Shown: positions 16,581 to 24,631 of the stretch, one piece after another
Layout: every line of letters starts with the position of its first letter
Numbering within the stretch: the stretch's first letter is position 1
Source: Prauserella halophila
Lineage (GTDB): Bacteria > Actinomycetota > Actinomycetes > Mycobacteriales > Pseudonocardiaceae
Assembly (NCBI RefSeq): GCF_024171895.1
Contig: NZ_JAMTCQ010000009.1
Span: 285,318-349,317, forward strand
Direction: 5' to 3'
Length of the DNA stretch: 64,000 nucleotides
Translations under genes and position numbers: made by a program
The notes under the pieces: generated by a model
The model's database searches: none
Told to the model about the DNA's origin: nothing
What the model saw: only the letters and a program-made list of their open reading frames with translations

Positions 16581-16601
16581 TTTCTGACAACGTGTCAGAA
16601 A
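16581..16601. promoter_or_regulatory. Perfect inverted repeat, probable TetR operator of heme oxygenase
   Basis: TTTCTGACA-ACG-TGTCAGAAA is a perfect 9-bp inverted repeat with a 3-bp centre. It sits 14 bases upstream of the heme oxygenase start and 5 bases from the TetR stop codon. Confidence 0.75.
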
Positions 16602-16606
16602 CGAGC

Positions 16607-17236
16607 CTAGCCGGGAGCGGGCGCTCCGGGCGATGCTTCGCGCGGAATTACTCCGACTGCGCGCGACACGAAGGCCACCGCGAGGTCGATCGCCTGCGGC
16701 AGTTCCTCCGGCGGCACGTCGACGACCTGCCTGGCGCCGAGCGCGGCGCTCACCATTGGCGCCAGCACCGCGACATCCTGCTGCGGCCACCGGCCCCGGC
16801 GCATGCCCTCCTCCAGGATTCCGGTGAGCATGCGGCCGATCGGGTCGGCGTGCGCGGCGATGCGCCGGTACGACGACGGCGCGAGTGCCGAGGCCAGCGT
16901 CGCTCCGGGCGGCAGGTGGTAGTCGGCGAGGGTCTCCAGCTGCAGGCGGGCGAACACGGCGAGCTTGTCGGCCGGATCGTCGACCGCATCGACGGCGTCG
17001 GTCAGCCGCGTGACGTACCGCGACACCTCGTCCTCGACGAACGCCACCAGCAGGTGCTCGCGATCGGGGAAGTGGTTGTAGATCGCGGTGCGGCCCACGC
17101 CCGCTTCGGCGGCGACCCCGGACAGCGTGATCGCGTCGAACCCGCGCTCGTACAGCTGGTTCCGGAGTGCGTCGAACACCTTCTCGCGCACCTGCCTGCG
17201 GTGCTCGCCCAGCGAGCTTCCGATGATCTTCGGCAT
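16607..17236 (-). CDS. TetR-family regulator next to heme oxygenase
   Basis: The 209-residue protein has an N-terminal TetR HTH (GFDAITLSGVAAEAGVGRTAIYNHFPDREHLL). The ligand domain carries helices around LQLETLADYHLPPGATLASALAP. The start is ATG 17236 with GAAAGG upstream. It lies 29 bases after the glutamate-cysteine-ligase-like gene and 40 bases before heme oxygenase, all on the minus strand. The palindrome in the second gap is its likely operator. The ligand may be heme or a breakdown product (inference). Confidence 0.92.
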   Translation of the reverse strand: MPKIIGSSLGEHRRQVREKVFDALRNQLYERGFDAITLSGVAAEAGVGRTAIYNHFPDREHLLVAFVEDEVSRYVTRLTDAVDAVDDPADKLAVFARLQLETLADYHLPPGATLASALAPSSYRRIAAHADPIGRMLTGILEEGMRRGRWPQQDVAVLAPMVSAALGARQVVDVPPEELPQAIDLAVAFVSRAVGVIPREASPGAPAPG

Positions 17237-17265
17237 CGACGCGCCTTTCGTCTCCGGGCCGGGTC

Positions 17266-18762
17266 TCAGCCTACCGGCCAGTCGTGCACGGGCTCGCCCG
17301 CGCGCGCCAGCTCGAGGTAGTCGCCGAGCATCACGGCCAGTGCCGACTCGCGGCTCAGCCCGCGGCCCTGCGCCGCCGCGACGGCATCGCGCTGCCACAC
17401 GCTGCCGTTGCGCTTGGTGACGCACCGGCGCTCGATGATCCCGAGGTAGCGGTCGATCACCGGCGCCGACACCCCGGAACTGCGCAGCCCCTCGTGCGCC
17501 AGCGGCAGCAGAACCCGGAGCGCGAGCTCGTCGGGCGGGACGTAGCCGATACCCGGCCAGTAGAACTGGGCGTCGAAGCCGTTCCGGGCCCCCGCGTGCA
17601 GATTCTGTTCCGCCGCCTGGAACGACATGCGCGTCCACACGGGCCGCTCCTCCTCGGCGAGCGCGCGCTGGGCGCCGTAGAAGAAGGCCGCGTTGGCCAT
17701 CATGTCCACCACCGTCGGGCCCGCGGGCAGCACGCGGTTCTCGATCCGCAGGTGCGGCGCCCCGTCCACGACGTCGTACACCGGCCGGTTCCAGCGCCAC
17801 ACGGTGCCGTTGTGCAGCCGCAGCTCGGTCAGGCGTGGCACCCGGCCGTCGGCGAGGGCGTCCATCGGATCCTCGTCGTCGGTTTCGGGCAGGAGGCCCG
17901 GGAAGTAGTGCAGGTTCTCCTCGAACAGGTCGAAGATCGACGTGATCCACCGTTCGCCGAACCACACGCGCGGGCGCACGCCCTGATTCTTCAGTTCGTC
18001 CGGACGGGTGTCGGTGGCCTGCAGGAACAGGGGAATCCGCGTCTCGGCCCACAGCGCCCTGCCGAGCAGGAACGGGGAATTCGCACCCAGCGCCAACTGT
18101 GGCCCGGCCAGGCACTGTGCGGCGTTCCAGTGCGGGGCGAAATCGTCGGGCGCCACCTGCAGGTGCAGCTGCACCGAGGTGCACGCCGCTTCGGGCAGGA
18201 TCGACTCGGCGTAGGTGTGCAGCTTCTCGGTCTGCCCGCCGGGCAGGCCGGCACCCTCGAGCGCGAGCAGCGGGTCCTCGCCACGGGCGGCGAGGATGCG
18301 GTCGTTGAGCAGGGCATAGCGCGGATTGTCGGTGAGCCACTTCTGATCGAAGTGCTCGTCTCCGAGGGTCGGCAGGATGCCGATCATGGCCACCCGCGCG
18401 CCCTTGCCGCCCGCCTTGGCCTCCGCCCGCTCGAGGCAGGCGTTCAGGTCGCCCTCCAGCTGCAACGCCGAGTCACCGTCGAGCGGGCGAGGCGGGAGGT
18501 TCAGCTCGATGTTGTGCTGCGAGAGCTCGGTGGTGAACAGCTCGTCGTCGATCGAGGCCAGCACGGCCGCGTTCGACATCGACGGGCGCATCACCGTGTC
18601 GACGAGGTTCAGCTCCACTTCGAGACCGATGTGCTTGCGCGGGAACGTGAAGTGTTCCTCGGCCAGCATGCGGGCGAACGTGTCGAGGCAGCGTTGCAAC
18701 TTGTCGCGGTACCGGCCTCGTTCGTGTGGGGGACGGCTTCTCGGAGCGACGTCCTGACCCAT
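17266..18762 (-). CDS. Glutamate-cysteine ligase family (GCS2) protein
   Basis: The 498-residue cytosolic ATP-dependent ligase has the GCS2 opening motif HIGLEVELNLVD, then SQHNIELNLPPRPL, QLHLQVAPDDFAPHWNAAQ and the late RIENRVLPAGPTVVDMMANA. Family enzymes join glutamate to cysteine or another amine. ATG 18762 is favoured because GGAGG lies nine bases upstream; GTG 18768 is an in-frame alternative. Actinomycetes usually rely on mycothiol, so gamma-glutamylcysteine may feed ergothioneine (EgtA-like) or the substrate may differ. It heads a minus-strand run with TetR, heme oxygenase and SOD. Confidence 0.88.
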   Translation of the reverse strand: MGQDVAPRSRPPHERGRYRDKLQRCLDTFARMLAEEHFTFPRKHIGLEVELNLVDTVMRPSMSNAAVLASIDDELFTTELSQHNIELNLPPRPLDGDSALQLEGDLNACLERAEAKAGGKGARVAMIGILPTLGDEHFDQKWLTDNPRYALLNDRILAARGEDPLLALEGAGLPGGQTEKLHTYAESILPEAACTSVQLHLQVAPDDFAPHWNAAQCLAGPQLALGANSPFLLGRALWAETRIPLFLQATDTRPDELKNQGVRPRVWFGERWITSIFDLFEENLHYFPGLLPETDDEDPMDALADGRVPRLTELRLHNGTVWRWNRPVYDVVDGAPHLRIENRVLPAGPTVVDMMANAAFFYGAQRALAEEERPVWTRMSFQAAEQNLHAGARNGFDAQFYWPGIGYVPPDELALRVLLPLAHEGLRSSGVSAPVIDRYLGIIERRCVTKRNGSVWQRDAVAAAQGRGLSRESALAVMLGDYLELARAGEPVHDWPVG

Positions 18763-18986
18763 CGGCACCTTCCTCCCGAGCTACCACGGCGCCCTGTCAC
18801 CACGGAGATTTCCGTGGCAGAAGGCGACGTTGGCACACCGCGCGGATGCCGGACCAGCGGCCAAACCGGTGCACTGCGGTGGTGCAGGCCTCACCCTCCG
18901 CGAGGGGGCCTTCGTTCGCACGAACGGTGGACCCTGCGTTCGGAGCACCGATACCCGCGCAACAGGGGTAATGGGACACTCGGCGG

Positions 18987-19835
18987 GTGGCCGGCCCATT
19001 GCAGTTGATCTACACCGAGGACGTCGCGGACCCACGGCTCGACGAGTTCCGCGATCTCACGACCGCCGACCGCAGGCCCGACCGGCCGGGCGGGCGCGGG
19101 CTCGTGATCGCGGAGGGGACCGTCGTGGTGCGCAGGCTCGCCGACTCGCCGTATCCGGTGCGGGCACTGCTCGGCGTGCAGCGCCGGATCGACGAGCTGG
19201 AACCCGACCTGGCGGACCTCGATGTGCCCGCCTACGTCACGTCGGCCGACGTGATGGCGGACGTCGTCGGCTTCCACCTCAACCGCGGTGTGCTCGCGAC
19301 GGCCGGCCGCGCGCCACAGCCGTCGGTGGCCGACCTCGTGCGCGGCGCCAGGGTGATCGCCGTACTCGAAGGCGTCGGCGACCACGAGAACCTCGGGGCG
19401 CTGTTTCGCAACGCCGCCGCGCTGGGCATCGACGGCGTGCTGCTCGGGCCGGGGTGTTCCGATCCGCTGTACCGCCGCAGCGTGCGCGTCTCCATGGGGC
19501 ACGTGCTGCGCGTGCCGTTCGCCGTGGCGAGCGACCCCGGTGAGTGGCGGGCCGCGCTCGAGGTCGTGCGGGCGGCGGGCTTCCGCCTGGCCGCACTGAC
19601 ACCGCAGCCGGGGTCCGTGCCGCTGTGGGAGGCCGCGGGAGACCGGAAGGTGGCGCTCATGCTGGGTTCGGAGGGGCACGGTCTCTCCGGCGACGCGCTC
19701 GGGGCCGCCGACGTCGCCGTGTCGGTTCCCATGGCCGACGGGGTCGATTCGCTCAACGTCGCGACGACGGGCGCGGTGGCCTTCTACGAGCTCACCGTCC
19801 GCAGGGAGGGGGCCGCCTGCGATGTACGGAGCTGA
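18987..19835 (+). CDS. SpoU/TrmH-family RNA 2'-O-methyltransferase
   Basis: The 282-residue SPOUT enzyme transfers methyl from SAM to an rRNA or tRNA ribose. The three SpoU motifs are present: NLGALFRNAAALGIDGVLL (motif 1, arginine catalytic), LGSEGHGLS (motif 2) and SVPMADGVDSLNVATT (motif 3), which form the deep trefoil knot. An N-terminal substrate domain occupies residues 1-110. The gene occupies the Rv0881 position. Its end overlaps the next gene by 14 bases. Confidence 0.92.
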   Translation: MAGPLQLIYTEDVADPRLDEFRDLTTADRRPDRPGGRGLVIAEGTVVVRRLADSPYPVRALLGVQRRIDELEPDLADLDVPAYVTSADVMADVVGFHLNRGVLATAGRAPQPSVADLVRGARVIAVLEGVGDHENLGALFRNAAALGIDGVLLGPGCSDPLYRRSVRVSMGHVLRVPFAVASDPGEWRAALEVVRAAGFRLAALTPQPGSVPLWEAAGDRKVALMLGSEGHGLSGDALGAADVAVSVPMADGVDSLNVATTGAVAFYELTVRREGAACDVRS

Positions 19836-20664
19836 ACTCGAACTGGACGTGCGCGAGGGCAGGGCCGTGCTCACCGGTGCGGGCGGCCGCGAGGCCGACC
19901 CCGCGGTGCTCTCGCTCGGTCACCAGCTCACCGAGGCGCTGCACGAGTGGGCGCGGGTGTCGGCGGTCGTGGGCGCCGCCGCTCCGCGCGGAACGGACCC
20001 CGCAGGTGCCGGTCCCGGCACGGCAGGCGATACCGGAGCCGCAGGTGATACCGCCGACAGCGGGGCGGTGGTCGCGCAGCGGGGCAGGCAGCTCGCAGGC
20101 CGGATCGCCGCGGCACTCGGCGTCACGGTGAGCTATCGCGACCCGGTGGCCGGACGGACGTTCGTGGCTGTTCCTCCCGCCGACGAGCCCACCGGAGCAG
20201 GGAACGCAGGAGCCGGCGTCACCGGAGACAGGGACACCGGAGACAGGGGCACCGGAGACAGGGGCACCGGAGACAGGGGCACCGGAGCCGGGAACGCGGG
20301 CGAGGACGGACCGACTCGCACCGGAGCCGGCGGCACACGTCGCGGGAACGGCCGCTTCGATGCCCTCGCCGAGTGGTGGCGGGTGCAGGCGGAGCAGAGT
20401 CCCGGCCCGGTGCCGTGGGGTACCGGTGTGCTGGCCGGGGCGTTCTTCGCGGTCGTGATGGTCGTGGCGATGCTGGCGCTCGCCGGTGCGCTGGCTTCGG
20501 CGACGCACGGGCTGGTGGCGGTCGCCGCCGCGCTGGTGGTGAGCGCGGGCCTCGCGCCGTCGCTGTGGCTGGGCAGGCGGGTGCCGGTGGTGCGCTGGAT
20601 CGTCGGCGGCGTCGCGGCCGGGATCGCACTCGCGTGGATCGGCGTCCTCGTCATCGCCTGGTGA
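19822..20664 (+). CDS. DUF2537 membrane protein with internal TGDRG repeats
   Basis: The 280-residue protein has a cytosolic N-terminal domain (1-115), a low-complexity linker (about 120-175) and three or four C-terminal transmembrane helices (195-278) including RRVPVVRWIVGGVAAG. This pattern and its adjacency to SpoU fit the DUF2537 family (Rv0882 class). The linker is made by tandem 15-bp units ACCGGAGACAGGGGC (20220-20285), read as TGDRG. The start overlaps the SpoU stop by 14 bases, so the two are co-translated. Function unknown. Confidence 0.85.
   Translation: MYGAELELDVREGRAVLTGAGGREADPAVLSLGHQLTEALHEWARVSAVVGAAAPRGTDPAGAGPGTAGDTGAAGDTADSGAVVAQRGRQLAGRIAAALGVTVSYRDPVAGRTFVAVPPADEPTGAGNAGAGVTGDRDTGDRGTGDRGTGDRGTGAGNAGEDGPTRTGAGGTRRGNGRFDALAEWWRVQAEQSPGPVPWGTGVLAGAFFAVVMVVAMLALAGALASATHGLVAVAAALVVSAGLAPSLWLGRRVPVVRWIVGGVAAGIALAWIGVLVIAW
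20220..20285. repeat. Tandem 15-bp repeat inside the DUF2537 gene
   Basis: About four copies of ACCGGAGACAGGGGC (first copy with an A for G change) are arranged in frame. They encode TGDRG units in the disordered linker. Confidence 0.88.
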
Positions 20665-20720
20665 GACAGGGCGTGGTGAGGCGGGGCGTGGTGAGGCGGG
20701 GCCTGGTGAGACAGGGCCAC
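20659..20720. repeat. Tandem 15-bp repeat across the DUF2537 stop
   Basis: Four imperfect copies of (C/G)TGGTGAG(A/G)C(A/G)GGGC follow each other, beginning at the codons just before the stop. The unit differs from the one inside the gene. Confidence 0.8.
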
Positions 20721-20767
20721 GTGGCGGCGCCCGCAACATCTGAACCATGATGTGACATAGAACACGA

Positions 20768-20784
20768 TTTCCCGTGACGGGAAA
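20768..20784. promoter_or_regulatory. Inverted repeat TTTCCCG-TGA-CGGGAAA upstream of the sugar cassette
   Basis: A perfect 7-bp inverted repeat with 3-bp centre lies in the 296-base gap between DUF2537 and the epimerase gene, in a locally A/T-richer stretch. It is a candidate operator; no regulator is known for it. Confidence 0.4.
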
Positions 20785-20960
20785 CGGACATTCACGCCAG
20801 CGCGGACAGTGCGCAGTCGCAGGTCAGTGACCTCGAGCACGGTCCCGCGGTTGTTCACGAGTCGATAACGACCAGGTCGGAGTCTTGCCGAGGGGGTCGA
20901 GTCCAGGTATGAGGACGGTCGGCGCGGACCGCCGTTCGGGGGACCGGTACTTTACGCCTT

Positions 20961-21905
20961 ATGGCTTCGTCGAATCCTCATGACGTGTGCAACGTCGTCG
21001 TCACCGGTGGCAGCGGCTTCATCGGACGCGCGGTCGTCGCGAAGTTCCGCGAGCGCGGCGCGCGGGTCACGATCGTCGACCGGGAACCGTCGCCGTATCC
21101 CGAGGACGAGGGGGTCGTGCACGTCCAGGGCGACCTGAAGGACGCCGCCGTGCGCGAACGGGCGATCGGGCCCGGTGCCGACGGCATCATCCACCTCGCC
21201 GCGATCACGTCGGTGCTGAAGTCGGTGGAGATGCCGGCCGAGACGTACGCCGAGAACGTCGCGATCACCCACGAGCTGCTCGAACTCGCCCGTATCCACG
21301 AGGTGCCGCGGTTCATCCTCGCCTCCACGAACGCCGTGGTCGGCGACGTCGGCACGGCCACGATCACCCCGGACCTGCCGCTCGCACCGCTCACGCCGTA
21401 CGGCGCGACGAAGGCGGCGTGCGAGATGCTCATGTCGGGCTACGCGGGTGCCTACGGCGTCCGGACCACGGCGCTGCGATTCACGAACGTCTACGGCCCC
21501 GGCATGTCGCACAAGGACAGCTTCATCCCGCGGCTGATGCGCGCCGCGCTTGCCGGCGAGGGGGTGAAGGTCTACGGCGACGGTCAGCAGAAGCGCGACC
21601 TCGTCTTCCTCGACGACATCGTCTCCGGCATCACCGGTGCGTGGGACACGCAGTACACCGGCCGTGCGATTCTCGGTGGTGGCAGGTCGGTGTCGGTGCT
21701 GGACATGATCGAGGGGGTACGCGCGGTGACGGGCGCCGAGATCCCGGTCGAGCACGTGCCGGCTCCGGGCGGTGAGATGCCGGCCGTGATCGTCGACGTC
21801 TCGGGCAGTGCCGACACGATCGGGTACACCCCGTCGTACGACCTCAAGGCAGGGCTCGCCGCGACCTGGGAGTACTTCCGGAAGGCCGCGGCCGTCACGG
21901 GCTGA
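20961..21905 (+). CDS. NAD-dependent nucleotide-sugar epimerase/dehydratase
   Basis: The 314-residue extended SDR has the Rossmann motif VVVTGGSGFIG (residues 12-22), the catalytic S/T region ASTNAV and YGATK (Tyr-x3-Lys). It also has RFTNVYGPGM and a KRDLVFLDDIV substrate-side loop. This is the UDP-glucose 4-epimerase/dTDP-glucose dehydratase class; exact sugar unknown. TACTTT lies seven bases before ATG 20961, so it is probably leaderless. It begins the sugar cassette and is followed 40 bases later by a large glycosyltransferase fusion, which may use its product. Confidence 0.88.
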   Translation: MASSNPHDVCNVVVTGGSGFIGRAVVAKFRERGARVTIVDREPSPYPEDEGVVHVQGDLKDAAVRERAIGPGADGIIHLAAITSVLKSVEMPAETYAENVAITHELLELARIHEVPRFILASTNAVVGDVGTATITPDLPLAPLTPYGATKAACEMLMSGYAGAYGVRTTALRFTNVYGPGMSHKDSFIPRLMRAALAGEGVKVYGDGQQKRDLVFLDDIVSGITGAWDTQYTGRAILGGGRSVSVLDMIEGVRAVTGAEIPVEHVPAPGGEMPAVIVDVSGSADTIGYTPSYDLKAGLAATWEYFRKAAAVTG

Positions 21906-21945
21906 GCCGCCGCCCGCCGAGCCGACCGACGAGAGAGATCGCCGA

Positions 21946-24222
21946 GTGTCCACCTTTCTCCGCCGTCACTGGCTGCTGCTTCTGCTGCTGGCAGGCGGCA
22001 TCGCCCTGCGGGTCGTGACGTGGCTGGCGTACCAGCCCGCGCTGCTCTACATCGACACGTTCCGCTACCTGGGCAATCTGGAAGAACTGCGGCCGACGGA
22101 TCTCAACCCGCTCGGGTACACGTTCCTGCTCAAGTTCCTGCTCGAATTCGGCGGGTTCGCCTGGGTGCAGGCGGCCCAGCACGCCATCGGCATCCTGCTG
22201 GCGCTGGTGCTGTACCGGCTGGCGATGCGCTACACCGAGCGCGGCTGGCTTGCGGCGATCGCGGCCGCGCCGATGTTGCTGGACGCCTACCAGCTGCAGA
22301 TCGAAGCGAATCTCATGTCCGAGATCCTCTTCCAGGCGCTGCTGGTGGGCATGCTGTGGGCGCTGCTCTCCCGCGGGGAACTGACGTGGAAGCGCGCCGC
22401 GGTGGCCGGTGCGCTGGTCGCGGCCGCGGTGCTCACCCGGTCGATCGGCATCGTCGTCGTGCTGCCGTTCGGGCTGTTCCTGTTGTTCGCGTTCGGCGGG
22501 CTGAAGACGTGGAAGACCCGTGCCGGTCGCCGGCACGTCGCGAGCAGGACGGCCGCGGGCCTCGCCGGTCTGGCGATCGTGCTCTTCGGTTACATGTCGT
22601 ACTACGCGACCTACGCCGGGCACTTCGGGCTGACCGGGGCGACGAACAACGTGTTGTACGGCCGCACGGCCACGTTCGCCGACTGCAGTCGGCTGCCCGA
22701 CGACGAGGGCCTGCGGTTGATGTGCCCCGAGGAGCCGCTCGGCCAGCGCAAGTCGGTCGACTTCTACACCCACTTCCAGTACGGCTCGGCGGACTGGCCG
22801 TCGGAGCCGCTCCCGGACGAGCGTGACAAGGCGACGCTGGCCAAGCAGTTCTCCTACTGGGTCATCCTGAACCAGCCCCTGGACCTGTTCGGCGAGGTGC
22901 TCTACGACTTCGGGAAGAACTTCGTCCCGGTGAAGGAGACGTTCCACAACGACGTCCCCGCCGAGCGATGGCATTTCCAGTCGCACTACCCGTACCACGA
23001 TGTGGGGACAGAGACGCCTCAGGTGTACCAGGCGTGGACGCTCGCTTATGATGATGAGTTGCCGCACGCCGATCGGGCGCTCGCGTCCTTTATGCGTGAT
23101 TATCAACAGAACGGCGGCTACACCTGGGGCCCACTGCTCGCGGTGTTCTTGCTGTTGGGCATCCTTGGTGCGGTCGGCGTAGGAAAGGCGCGCAGATCGC
23201 CACTTCGGTCTGGTGCGTTTCTGGCCACCGGCAGCGCGCTCATCATCCTGGCGGGTTCAGCCGCGTTCGAGTTCTCCTGGAGGTATCAGTTGCCTGCGCT
23301 CGTCCTGCTGCCGATCGGCGGCGTGTTGGGTCTGGCCGCGATGTTCGGAACGGGGAAGAAGCCCGCTGGGGGCGGTCGTCGCCCCAAGATGGACGACTAC
23401 CCCGATGACGTCGACACCGCCGCCGTGTCCGAGTTCCGCAGTCGTTACGGCGAGGCCCCGCTGAGCCCGCTCGTGGTGATCATCGCGGCCTTCAACGAGG
23501 CCAAGGGCATCACTCCGGTGCTGCAGAACATGCCCACCCATTGCGGGGACATTCCGGTGTCGACGCTCGTCGTCGTCGACGGCTCGACCGACGGCACTGC
23601 CGAGATCGCGCGGGAGGCCGGCGCGTACGTCTGCGAGGCGCCGAAGAACCGCGGCCAGGGTGGTGCGCTGCGGCTGGGGTACCACCTGGCTGCCGAGTGC
23701 GGCGCCGACTGGGTCGTCACTACCGATGCCGACGGCCAGTACGACAACAACGAGCTGCCGATGCTGATGAAGCCGCTGCTCGACGGCACCGCCGACTTCG
23801 TGACGGGTTCGCGCCGCCTCGGCTCGGGCAAGTACGACAGCAGCGTGCGCTGGCTCGGCGTCCGGGTGTTCGCCTGGCTGGCCTCGATCCTGACGATGCG
23901 CAAGATCACCGACACTTCGTTCGGCTTCCGCGCCATGCCCGCGGACCTGGCGGCGTCGGTGACGCTGCGCGAGCCGCAGTACCAGGCGTCCGAGCTGCTG
24001 CTGGGCGTCACGGCCAAGGGCGCGCGGCTGCTCGAGGTGCCGATGACCATGGAGCTGCGCAACAACGGTGCCAGCAAGAAGGGCGGCAGCCTCAAGTACG
24101 GCGCCAACTACGCGCGGGTGATGCTCGGGACGTGGTTGCGGGAGTACGTACTCCGTGGCGGCAAGCGCAGGCCGTACGTGCGCAAGGCCGCGCCGGAGTC
24201 CGGCGAGCGTGATCGGGCCTGA
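21946..24222 (+). CDS. Membrane GT-C-like protein fused to a DPM1-type GT2 glycosyltransferase
   Basis: The product is about 758 residues. The N-terminal part (1-490) has roughly ten transmembrane helices and a GT-C-style first loop with Asp37 (LLYIDTFRY). A long periplasmic loop (about 230-385, two cysteines) resembles lipid-linked glycosyltransferases. The C-terminal part (about 508-740) is a cytosolic GT2 domain of the polyprenyl-phosphate mannose/glucose synthase type: VVIIAAFNEA, VVVDGSTDGTAE, NRGQGGALRLGY and the DXD-like TTDADGQYDNNE near residue 594. The fusion could make a polyprenyl-phosphate sugar inside and use it outside (inference). GTG 21946 has GAGAGAGA upstream. It is followed by a strong terminator. 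Confidence 0.85.
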   Translation: MSTFLRRHWLLLLLLAGGIALRVVTWLAYQPALLYIDTFRYLGNLEELRPTDLNPLGYTFLLKFLLEFGGFAWVQAAQHAIGILLALVLYRLAMRYTERGWLAAIAAAPMLLDAYQLQIEANLMSEILFQALLVGMLWALLSRGELTWKRAAVAGALVAAAVLTRSIGIVVVLPFGLFLLFAFGGLKTWKTRAGRRHVASRTAAGLAGLAIVLFGYMSYYATYAGHFGLTGATNNVLYGRTATFADCSRLPDDEGLRLMCPEEPLGQRKSVDFYTHFQYGSADWPSEPLPDERDKATLAKQFSYWVILNQPLDLFGEVLYDFGKNFVPVKETFHNDVPAERWHFQSHYPYHDVGTETPQVYQAWTLAYDDELPHADRALASFMRDYQQNGGYTWGPLLAVFLLLGILGAVGVGKARRSPLRSGAFLATGSALIILAGSAAFEFSWRYQLPALVLLPIGGVLGLAAMFGTGKKPAGGGRRPKMDDYPDDVDTAAVSEFRSRYGEAPLSPLVVIIAAFNEAKGITPVLQNMPTHCGDIPVSTLVVVDGSTDGTAEIAREAGAYVCEAPKNRGQGGALRLGYHLAAECGADWVVTTDADGQYDNNELPMLMKPLLDGTADFVTGSRRLGSGKYDSSVRWLGVRVFAWLASILTMRKITDTSFGFRAMPADLAASVTLREPQYQASELLLGVTAKGARLLEVPMTMELRNNGASKKGGSLKYGANYARVMLGTWLREYVLRGGKRRPYVRKAAPESGERDRA

Positions 24223-24249
24223 GCGGTCCGCTGTAGCGACGAGAACGAC

Positions 24250-24290
24250 GAGCGGCCCCTGATCCCGGCGACGGGACTCAGGGGCCGCTC
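24250..24290 (+). terminator. Terminator of the GT fusion gene
   Basis: AGCGGCCCCTGA (24251-24262) pairs with TCAGGGGCCGCT (24278-24289), with an inner TCCC/GGGA pair in the loop. Confidence 0.85.
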
Positions 24291-24572
24291 ATTGCTTCTG
24301 GGCGGCTGCGGCCGGGGTGGCTGCCCGCCGGGCCGGTGGCCGAATCGGCAGGGACGGTGCGGGCACCGGCCGGAAATGGCGTGCTGCGCACAACACGGAT
24401 ATCGATCGGCAGCGGCCGAAAATGCCGCGCACGCTTGTTTCGATGCCACGGGCCGAGCGGGAAACCCGGCCGGCGAATTGTCCTCTTGATTCCGACTCGG
24501 CGCATGCCGGTACCGGTGAATCTTGATCATTGATCCCGGACCGTCATCCGATCGGGAAGGAGCAGAAAGAAC

Positions 24573-24607
24573 GAGGGCCCGGCCACCGGGCGGCGGTCGG
24601 ACCCTCC
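24573..24607 (-). terminator. Terminator of the GtrA gene
   Basis: On the minus strand GAGGGTCCGACC pairs imperfectly with GGCCGGGCCCTC and is followed by a T-rich CGTTCTTTCT tail, the classical intrinsic pattern. Confidence 0.75.
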
Positions 24608-24631
24608 TCGGGAAGGCTGGGTGAGCCGGGA

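Larger units (their letters stand above)
24223..24631. other. Intergenic region between fusion GT and GtrA, no gene seen
   Basis: The 409-base gap between convergent genes contains a terminator at each end (24250-24290 and 24573-24607). The middle part is slightly lower in G+C and includes TTGATCATTGATC near 24522. No ORF in it has coding character. Confidence 0.65.

Noticed and set aside
24278-24533. Several 60-75 codon frames between the GT fusion and GtrA
   Set aside because: No ribosome site, no conserved pattern, and terminators on both sides.
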